In this document: one piece after another, positions 56,309 to 64,000 of the stretch
How positions within the stretch are numbered: position 1 is the stretch's first letter
How the letters are laid out: the number at the start of each line of letters is the position of its first letter
DNA from: Rapana venosa
Lineage: Eukaryota; Mollusca; Gastropoda; Neogastropoda; Muricidae
Direction: 5' to 3'
Assembly: GCA_028751875.1 (NCBI GenBank)
Contig: CM054153.1
Coordinates: 23,905,958-23,969,957 of the forward strand
DNA: 64,000 nucleotides
The notes under the pieces: model-generated
What the model saw: only the letters and a program-made list of their open reading frames with translations
What the model was told of the DNA's origin: nothing
Database searches by the model: none
Position numbers and translations under genes: made by a program

Positions 56309-56845
56309 AACAAACAACACACACACTCCCAAAAATCTGTGAAACTATTGTAAGATATGTGGATTTTTTATTATGTGTGTAATGCAGGTTCAGGTTTTGT
56401 TGTTGTTGCTCTTTTTTTTTTTTTTTACTGTGAAGAATTCACCATTGTATATGTTCCATCCCCACCCCCCCTCCCTGTGTTTTTGTTGTTTTTGATGTTG
56501 TTGTTGTAATTCAGCTTGAAGATTGTATTACTGGACATCATTGAAGCTCAAGAAGTGTGAGTTCTGTGACATTATCACCGCTTTGTGTCACTCTTATAAT
56601 GTGTTGGGTGACATTTCAATTCCCCCATATGGACAAGGGATAGGCTGTGAGTGCGAGGGAGAGGGTGCACACCAATTTGATTATAAATGGAGTTTCAGTG
56701 TCCGTTTCCATTCCTGCCTATCCCTGCTGTCTTCCCTTCCCTCTTCTCTCTTGGCTTCTGTGGAAAAGGGTTTTGTTGTGGTGGTGTTTGTTGCTGTTTT
56801 TAAGTATTATTGTTGGTGGTGTTTTCTTTCTTCTTGTTCTTTGTC

Positions 56846-56950
56846 TTTATGACAAAATTTACAAAACCGCAAACACACAGGGACAGGATGTAAAAAAAAC
56901 AACCCAAACGAGTGTTTATTCCATTATCATCGATATAAAAGAATAAATGA
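56846..56950 (+). mobile_element. SINE family A, 3' fragment
   Basis: 3' end only (ACAAAATTTACAAAACCGCA to TTATTCCATTATCATCGATA and a short A-rich tail). Confidence 0.7.
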
Positions 56951-57118
56951 AGTATGTGCGTCAAATCATCTGCAAATTTATTATGCGGAGTGGGGGGGGG
57001 GGGGGTGGGGGGACACAAAGAACAGAGGTGATCATGGAGCAGTTTACTAGAAGTTCTTATTAGTACCATTAGTGAAATTTGTACGTTTGCGACCGTGTTC
57101 CTACTGAGACAGCTACAC

Positions 57119-57150
<32 letters not shown>

Positions 57151-57679
57151 CGTGTGTGTGAATGTGTGTGTGTGTGTGCGTGCGTGCGTGTGTGCGTGCG
57201 TGCGTGTTTGTGCGGGGAGGTTGGGGGTGGGTAGGCTGGTTCTACACACGACACCACTGCCAATAGTGCACTTTTTAATTAATTTCGCTTCCTCCATTCC
57301 AACCGGCCCGCACGCGATGACCTACTTATCTGCAGAAGACGGGGTTGGCATCTAATAAAATAACTTGCGTGCAAGTTTTTGTCGATGCACAATGATTATG
57401 TTCAAAGTGAGAGACTTGGGTGTAAAAGTCTCTCCCACCCCCGTCTGATCAGAATGGGCATTGTCGTCTGCACGAATGTTGTGGTTTGAAGAGAAAGTTT
57501 GGTTGGTTGTTGGTTTTTTCTTCCTGAAGCTGTTGGTTCGATTCTAACGAGGTTGGAACCCCCTGTCTCACGGATGAAGCGTTGAAACGTTGCCACCCAC
57601 GAAGCCACGCAGGCAATTTTCAAGGGGAAGTTAAGCTTATCATTCGATTTGAAGATCCAGAGTCCAGATGAGATCATTT

Positions 57680-57826
57680 AGTGCTTTCTTCTTCTTCTTC
57701 TTCTTCTTGTTCTTGTTCTTCTTCTTCTTCTTCTTCTTCTTCTACCGGCGTATTTTTCTTGTTTTCTTTTCTTTTTCTGTCTTGCTTTCATTCTTGTTTC
57801 TTTCTTTCTGTCTTGCTTTCATTCAT

Positions 57827-57857
<31 letters not shown>

Positions 57858-58110
57858 TTCCTTCCCTTCTTCCCTCCTAACTTCCTAACTTCTTCCTTCC
57901 TTTCTTTCCTTCCTTCCTGCCTTCCTTCTTTCTTTCTCTTTCTTTTCTTTCTTTCTTTCTTCCTTCCTTCCTTCTTCCTTTCCTTCCTTCCTTCCTTCCT
58001 TCCTTCCTTCCTTCCTTCTTCCTTTCTTTCTTTCTTTCTTCCTGTCTTTCTTCGTTTCTTTCATTCCTTTTTCTTCCTTTCATTCTTTCTCTCCACCGCT
58101 TTATTTCATT
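57680..58110. repeat. polypyrimidine (TTC/CTTT/CCTT)n
   Basis: About 430 bp almost free of A and G on the plus strand. Confidence 0.97.
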
Positions 58111-58153
58111 CTTCTGCCTGATTGCGGTGAGTGATTTGGTTTTTTGGGAGCGT

Positions 58154-58184
<31 letters not shown>

Positions 58185-58199
58185 GGGGTGTCTTGTTTA

Positions 58200-58921
58200 G
58201 GCATTGATTGGGATTGCCAGATCTATAGAAATGGTTTCGTTCTTCAAGGTTTTTGATTGGGGATTCTTCTTCTTCTTCCTTTTTTTGTTTGAAAAAATCC
58301 CAGCCTATGACGTTTTGGGGGCTGTATTTTGTTTGTTGTCTGTCTGCTGTTGTCTGTCTGTCTGTCTGTTTCCCTGCCCGTCTGCTGTCTGTCTTCTGTT
58401 GTCTGTCTATCTATCTTCGGTTGTATGTATGTTCCCAAAATCTAAATTGGCAAAACACATTATTATTATCAATCTATCAATCAATCAATCAATCAATTAA
58501 TTTCAAAAAATCAATCAATCAATAAATCAATCAATAAATCAATCAATCATCTATCTATCTACTACCCCAAACACCCCACACACACAACACCAACACACAC
58601 ACACCACACACCACACACACACACACCACACACATATTTTTATATATTTTATATGTTTATCTGTGGTATTACATATCTACCCATCCATCCACCCACCCAT
58701 CCATCCATCCTGTATTTTTATGTAGTATGATGTTGTATGTATGTATTATGTTGTAGTTAGTATGTATGTATGTTGATTTTTGTATTTGTTGTATTTTGGT
58801 ATGTAGTATGTATGTTTGTATGTATGTATTTTTATGTATGTTTGTATGTATGTATGTATGTAGTATGTATCTCTTCTTCTCTCTCTCTCTCTCTCTTTTT
58901 GGTGTGTGGGTGTGTGTGGTG

Positions 58922-58952
<31 letters not shown>

Positions 58953-59434
58953 TGCGCGCGCGCGCGCGCGCGCGTTTTTCCCCTACAAATAGTAACAGAT
59001 AAGTATCATGGTGGTTGTTCTTGTTGCTGCTGTCTGCTACCTTGTTTTTATTTGTTTTTCTGGCTTAAGCTTGAAGTTTGATAAAAAACTATACATAATA
59101 TAATCCAAGCTGTTATAATATTAACAAGACAAATACGTAGGCGTTGTTGGGTTTATTTTTAATCATCAATGCCAGTTTCGTTCAAATGGTTTTTTTTTGG
59201 GTTTGGGTTTTGGTTTTTCTAGTGAACTTTTGATATGAAATAAAACTTTTGGAATATTAATCATCCCCCACCCTTCGTCTCGTCCCTACCCCTTCCAGCT
59301 GGAACTATCATCTTTTGTCATTCGGGAGCTTAGTTGTACAAGTATTTTGGAAAATAATTTGTGTTTGTACTGCAGGGTTTTGGTCACCCACCCGGGGTCA
59401 AAAATATGTGTGTATGTGTGTGGTGCGTGCGTGA

Positions 59435-59469
<35 letters not shown>

Positions 59470-59720
59470 GTGTGTGTGTGAGCTCTGTGTGCGTGTGTAT
59501 GCGTTCGTAGATCGTGGGTGTGTTTTGTGTTTGACTCTGTGTGTTTTTGTGTGTGTGTTGTGTGTGTTTTGGGGGGTGATGTGCTGAATTATGTAACGAA
59601 AAGAGAACAGAGATGTATAGGACCTGGGGACAGAGAGACGGAGACTGAAGGAAGGGAGGAAAAGAAACCTCAGGCAGTCTTTGTATTTTGCGTAGGGGTG
59701 ACAGTTTGAAGCATTTTGGG
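58200..59720. other. low-complexity stretch
   Basis: TCTG, ATCA, CATCC, TGTA, GT and GC dinucleotide clusters follow each other with little unique sequence between. A G30 run at 58154-58183 precedes it. Confidence 0.6.
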
Positions 59721-59979
59721 GTTTCTTCTTCTTCTTCTTCTTCTTCTTCTTCTTCTTCTTTTTTCTTGGCAGGGTACTTCCCTTTTTTCTGTTGCTTTTC
59801 TTTTCTTCTATCTTTTCTTTTTCCTCCCCCTCCTTCTCTCTGCCCTTTTATCTGATACTCTCTCCTTTTCTCTTTCTCTCTCTGCTCTCTCTCCTCTCAC
59901 CTCTCTCACACACATTTGCATGCGCCCCCCGCAACCCCAGGCATGTCAGACACAGACAGACAGACAGGGAAAACACACC

Positions 59980-60021
59980 ACACACGCACGCACGCACGCA
60001 CGCACGCACAACACACAGCAC

Positions 60022-60054
<33 letters not shown>

Positions 60055-60056
60055 CC
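59980..60056. repeat. (GCAC)n microsatellite
   Basis: GCAC repeats, preceded by a (TTC)n tract at 59724-59762. Confidence 0.95.
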
Positions 60057-60191
60057 ACGAATAGATAAAAAACTACGAGTCAGTGCGTACGCCCCTGATG
60101 CACAATGGGCGAGTTTGCAAAAAAGGGTTTTGGTGTTGTGTGTTGTGTGTGGTGTGTGTGGTGTGTGTTGTGTGTGTGTTGTGTGTGTGTG

Positions 60192-60262
60192 AAGTCAAGT
60201 CAAGTCAAAATTTTATTTCCCGATGGTACATTGAAAAAGCAATGCTTTTTTTTTTTCTCAAG
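60192..60262 (-). mobile_element. family E 3' end
   Basis: On minus: AAGCATTGCTTTTTCAATGT, ACCATCGGGAAATAAAATTT, tail TGACTTGACTTGACTTC. Confidence 0.65.
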
Positions 60263-60577
60263 CCCTTATCTAAGAAACTTTTTTTAAGATTATATAAAAA
60301 ATACATTTTGTCATTTTTCCCTTAAAATTTGTGTGTGTGTGTGTGTTGGGGGTGTTGTTTGTGTGTGTGTGGTGTGTGTGTGTGTGTGTGTTGTTTTGGT
60401 GTGTGTGTTTAAAAGTTGGAAAATTGCCCACAAGGAAGACAAGACAATGTCAAAAAAAATTTCATTTGGAAAACCCTTGTCAAGGTATGGGATTTCCTTA
60501 CAAAAAAACAACGCCGCACCCAAACCCCTTCTTTTAAAAGGGTAAAAAAAGAGCACTCTTTGATTACAGCTTCTGAA

Positions 60578-60578
<1 letters not shown>

Positions 60579-60664
<86 letters not shown>
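60579..60664. repeat. 86-nt poly(C) run
   Basis: 86 consecutive C, flanked by homopolymer-rich text of poor complexity. More likely an assembly or read artefact than real DNA. Confidence 0.9.
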
Positions 60665-60668
<4 letters not shown>

Positions 60669-60923
60669 CTTTTCTATTTTCCCCCGGCCCACGGTCAGTT
60701 CGACCATAAAATAGGCCCGTAAGGTATCAAATTGCCGGGTTTGGGAAACATTTGCCCCCCAAATTTTTCAATGTGATAGTGTCATTTGGGGGCTTAAAGA
60801 CCAGGGGGGAGTGGGAAAGGGCGATTGGATCGGACTGCGAAAAGAGTGTAAAAAAGAATTGCTTTTATTTAACCCCATTTAAAATGTCCCGGTAATGTAA
60901 TCCCCCCCCCTCCCCCCCCCCCC

Positions 60924-60999
60924 CCCTTTTCTCTCTCTTCTGGTCTCTGCCCGTCTCTCTCCTCTGTCCCGATATGTAATCGTTCCCCTCTCTCTCTCT

Positions 61000-61056
<57 letters not shown>

Positions 61057-61325
61057 GTGGTTTCCCGGTTAATAATCCCCTCTCTCTTGTGTCCAGATTT
61101 TTATAGTAAACATTTCTCTTTCTTTTTTCCCCTCTTTTTCTCTCTGTTTTTCCCAAAAATGTAATCCTCTCCTCTCTTTTCTCTCTCTCTCTGCAGATAC
61201 AGTAAACCTTCTTCTCTCGTCCGATATGTAAACCCCCTCTCCTTTCTCTCTCTCTTGGGCCGATATAGTAATCCTCTCTCTCTCCTGTCCAGATTAGTAA
61301 TCCTCTCTCTTTCCAGATATGTAAT

Positions 61326-61372
<47 letters not shown>

Positions 61373-61484
61373 TTTTTCTCTCTCTCTGTCGATATAGCAA
61401 TCCCCTCCTCTGTCCGTATAGTAACCCCTCTCTCTCTCTCCTTCTCTTTTTTCCTCTGTCCCCAAAAAGTAATCATCTCTCTCT

Positions 61485-61522
<38 letters not shown>

Positions 61523-61567
61523 TTCTGTCTCTGTGTCCAGATATAGTAATCCTCTCTCTCTGTGTCT

Positions 61568-61602
<35 letters not shown>

Positions 61603-61686
61603 GTGTCTCTGTCCAGATACAGTAATCCCCCTCTCTCTCTGTCCAGATATAGTAATCCTCTCTCTGTGTCCAGATATAGTAATCCC

Positions 61687-61738
<52 letters not shown>

Positions 61739-61772
61739 CCCTCTCTCTCTCTCTCTCTCTTTTCTCGGGGGG
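60924..61772. repeat. CT-rich tandem repeat with a CCAGATATAGTAATCC motif
   Basis: Degenerate units of CT-rich sequence each carrying a GATATAGTAATCC-like core (for example 61261, 61391, 61541, 61613, 61645, 61670). A satellite-like array, possibly with base errors. Confidence 0.85.
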
Positions 61773-61805
61773 GACGTGACGAATTCTAGATCAGATCAGA
61801 AACAG

Positions 61806-62048
61806 ATCCTGCAGAGAAATCTCAGGGACGTTTCTAGAAACAAGGACTTTCTTAATGTGTATACCTCTGATGAAATACCTGATACTATCATTTGTGAAAG
61901 TGAAGATATGATTTTTCAGTTTATCTGGACAGATGACACTCACAACCCTGTGATTATTTTTTGGTTTGCAAAAAAAGAACACCAGGCAACGACTCAGGAG
62001 GAAAAAGACATTATTCCAAGTGCAGCTGTGGACACCTGCCGATCGTGA
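61806..62048 (+). CDS. candidate terminal exon, unknown protein
   Basis: An 80-codon open frame (starts ILQRNLRDVSRNKDFLNVYT, contains SEDMIFQFIWTDDTHNPVII, ends AAVDTCRS then TGA) directly after AAACAG. It is the only non-repetitive, coding-like island in several kb and begins in phase 0, which fits the exon at 55322-55424. The acceptor lacks an adjacent pyrimidine tract, no poly(A) signal follows closely, and the surrounding sequence is of doubtful quality. I do not recognise the protein. Confidence 0.3.
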   Translation: MLQRNLRDVSRNKDFLNVYTSDEIPDTIICESEDMIFQFIWTDDTHNPVIIFWFAKKEHQATTQEEKDIIPSAAVDTCRS

Positions 62049-62135
62049 CAGAATCAAGACAGAATTAGTGCTGGACTGAATGTTTTACATGTTATGATGG
62101 ATGCTTTAAAGATTTTTTCTGGGTTAGAAGTGACT

Positions 62136-62432
62136 GTGGGTTGCCTGTATATGTGCGTGTGTGGGGTTGTGTGGTGTTGCATGCGCACCCCCTTTTTTGC
62201 GTGCGTGCGCGCGTGTGGTATGTGTGTGTTGGGGTATGTTCGTGCGTGTGTGTGTGCGTGCGTGTGTTTGTGCGTGCGTGTGTGCGTGTTCGTGCGTGTG
62301 TGTGTGCGTGTGTGCGTGGGGTGCATGCTATGTGTGGCATATGTGTGTGTGTGAGAGAGAGAGAGAGAGAGGAGGAGAGGGAGAAGAGAGAGAGGGGGAG
62401 AGAGAGGTGATGGGGAGAGAAGAGAGAGAGAG
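62136..62432. repeat. GT/CG and GA low complexity
   Basis: GT-rich with GCGT blocks to about 62352, then GA-rich. Confidence 0.9.
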
Positions 62433-62734
62433 AGGAGCAAAAAGGAGGTTAGGCATATTGTTTAGTTAGGTTTTTCACGTGTTGGAAAGAGCATGAGTTA
62501 CGGATCAGACGGAATGTAGGGACAGGGAAGCCCTGTCACAGACTCGGTGTTTAAATGATGTTTGTGGTTGTTGTTACCCTCCCCCTCCCTTTCCCCATTA
62601 GCAATGGGCGAAAGTGTTAGGCACCAATTCATCTGAATCGTATGTAAAAACACTTCACCATGTCGTGGAATCCATGCCATGTCGTCCATTTGGGCTGTAG
62701 AAATGATACATCTGTATTTCTGAAAATACGTGTT

Positions 62735-62822
62735 TTGTGCCCAGTCCCCTTCCCACTGTCCCCTTGTAAATGGGCTTTAACAGCTTATTACAATAAAATA
62801 TTGTCATTGTCATTGTCATTGT
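62735..62822 (+). mobile_element. family J 3' end with CATTGT tail
   Basis: GTGTTTTGTGCCCAGTCCCC, CCCCTTGTAAATGGGCTTTA, CAATAAAATATTGTCATTG and further GTCATT repeats: a retroelement 3' end. Confidence 0.6.
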
Positions 62823-62849
62823 CTCTCTCTCTCTCTCTTTCCCTCTTTC

Positions 62850-63225
62850 TCGATAGCCTGGTGGTTAGAGTAATGTTTTCGTGATCTGTTGACCCAGGTT
62901 CGAATATCATTCCAGAGGATTTTTACTCTGGAGTTTTTAACATCGGTGCCGACTCCACTCCCCTTAAAAGAAAGTCCTTCGGATGAGACTATAAACAGAG
63001 GTCTCGTGTGCGAACGCACGCACGCACGCACAACACCTTGCGCACATGTTAAAACTCGTTCCGCTTTTCGGAAGAGTAGGCCACTGTGTGAAGGTGGGAA
63101 CGGATGGCAACATTTACAAAACTGCATACACACGGGGATTAGATGTAAAAAAAACAAAAAAGCACATGAGTGCTTATTCGATTAACCTCGATGTAAAAGA
63201 ATAAAATAAATAAAAAGAAAATGTT
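62850..63225 (+). mobile_element. SINE family A, full-length, diverged
   Basis: Head GATAGCCTGGTGGTTAGAG, B box GGTTCGAAT, body with an internal (GCAC)n expansion (63016-63030), 3' end with CTTATTCGATTAACCTCGAT and AAATA tail. Confidence 0.8.
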
Positions 63226-63245
63226 AAAATCCTCGAAATAAAAAC

Positions 63246-63271
63246 TCTCTCTCTCTCTCTCTCCCCTCTCT

Positions 63272-63321
<50 letters not shown>

Positions 63322-63330
63322 TTCTCTCTG
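63246..63330. repeat. (CT)n microsatellite
   Basis: CT repeat with CC interruptions, directly after the SINE at 62850. Confidence 0.95.
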
Positions 63331-63599
63331 CGTTCGCTTACTTGGGCAGGGTACCTAGTCAGTGCTTGGTCTTCTGTTTGTGACTTTTGCAGGCGGTCTG
63401 CTTGCCGAGCGGCTCATTTTCATTGTTACAGGTTGCAATGCTAAGGTGTGTTCATATTTTCATAACCCACTGAACATTGACAACAACCCAAGTCGGTGAT
63501 TAAAAAAAAAATGCATCTGACACAACAGTGCTTGCCATGTTCCACAAACACCCTTACACGTCCAAATATCTCTAAAGCAAACAAAAGTCGTATGCAAAT

Positions 63600-63790
63600 T
63601 ATGTGTCCCGATTTTGACCTCGGTGCGCTCAACCGAGTTAGCGATTGGAGGCTAGCTGTCGTCACGAGTCGTGATCAATCGTGAGGACTCGTGAACGATC
63701 GGAGACACTCGGGGGCAAGCATCAAAACACTTTTGAGATAACAGTTTCGGAAGGAGTTCACCGCGATTTAAATCGGGGGCGTTTCTGGAT
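63600..63790. promoter_or_regulatory. CpG-rich patch near window end
   Basis: This patch has many CpGs (GTCGTCACGAGTCGTGATCA, ATCGTGAGGACTCGTGAACG and on) in an otherwise CpG-poor region, with repeated CGTGA motifs. It may be the promoter of a gene beyond the window; no TATA or start codon supports this directly. Confidence 0.25.
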
Positions 63791-64000
63791 CTAATGTGAT
63801 TTATATTCATGTCAGAATGACCTAATTGTAGTGTGTTTTGTTTGTTTGTTTGAAGTATCCTTTATCATTGTGAGCATTATTATTATTATTGTTATTATTA
63901 TTACTTTTTTTAATTTAATTTTTTTTAATTGAACAGAATCAGCCTATTATGGGATAGGTGTTACATAGGTTTCATGGGCAAGTGGTAGTTTCGTTTATAT

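Noticed and set aside
61255..61779. 174-codon frame with repeated RYSNPLSLS
   Set aside because: It is the translation of a CT-rich satellite-like array in a stretch of doubtful sequence quality.

Overview
This is eukaryotic DNA: AT-rich, gene-poor and full of simple repeats, SINE-like elements and minisatellites. The dense GA/GT/CA microsatellites, tRNA-derived SINEs, a piggyBac element and an intron-rich cyclin B gene with invertebrate-like protein sequence suggest a mollusc, most likely a gastropod. The taxon is an inference; no marker in the window proves it.

Layout. 0-16 kb has no gene I can name. It holds six minisatellites, SINE fragments, a candidate solo LTR (about 6.2-6.7 kb), a non-LTR retrotransposon remnant (8.2-8.5 kb), one unidentified exon-like frame (9.8-10.0 kb, minus) and a very long GA/GT compound microsatellite (15.1-15.7 kb). 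16.2-18.8 kb is a nearly complete piggyBac-type transposon whose transposase (minus) has all three catalytic aspartates but is interrupted by two compensating frameshifts. 19-28 kb holds a 55-bp minisatellite array and one clear but frame-broken exon of cytochrome c oxidase subunit 5A (minus, 23.4-23.6 kb); a possible first exon lies near 28.0-28.1 kb. 28-36 kb is repeats plus one intact tRNA-Asp(GUC) gene at 34.0 kb.

36.5-49.1 kb is the main gene: a complete eight-exon cyclin B (454 residues, minus strand). Exons were assembled by splice sites and homology, and all seven introns are phase 0. Its upstream region has two CCAAT boxes 30 bp apart followed by a CHR-like TTTGAA, the arrangement known from G2/M genes. 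Its likely 3' end carries a canonical cytoplasmic polyadenylation element 33 nt before an AAUAAA. Intron 6 contains a 0.7-kb non-autonomous element whose ends resemble the piggyBac copy.

49.2-64 kb probably contains the 5' part of a gene on the plus strand, divergent from cyclin B: a possible non-coding first exon near 49.3 kb and a second exon with a start codon at 55.3-55.4 kb, product unknown. The rest is SINEs and low-complexity DNA. Between about 57.6 and 61.8 kb the sequence (86 consecutive C, 30 consecutive G, homopolymer-swollen text) may be partly an assembly artefact.

I found no new multi-gene system. The most informative items are the cyclin B regulatory layout, the broken COX5A exon, a duplicated segment shared by the COX5A upstream region and cyclin B intron 7, and the piggyBac/MITE pair.
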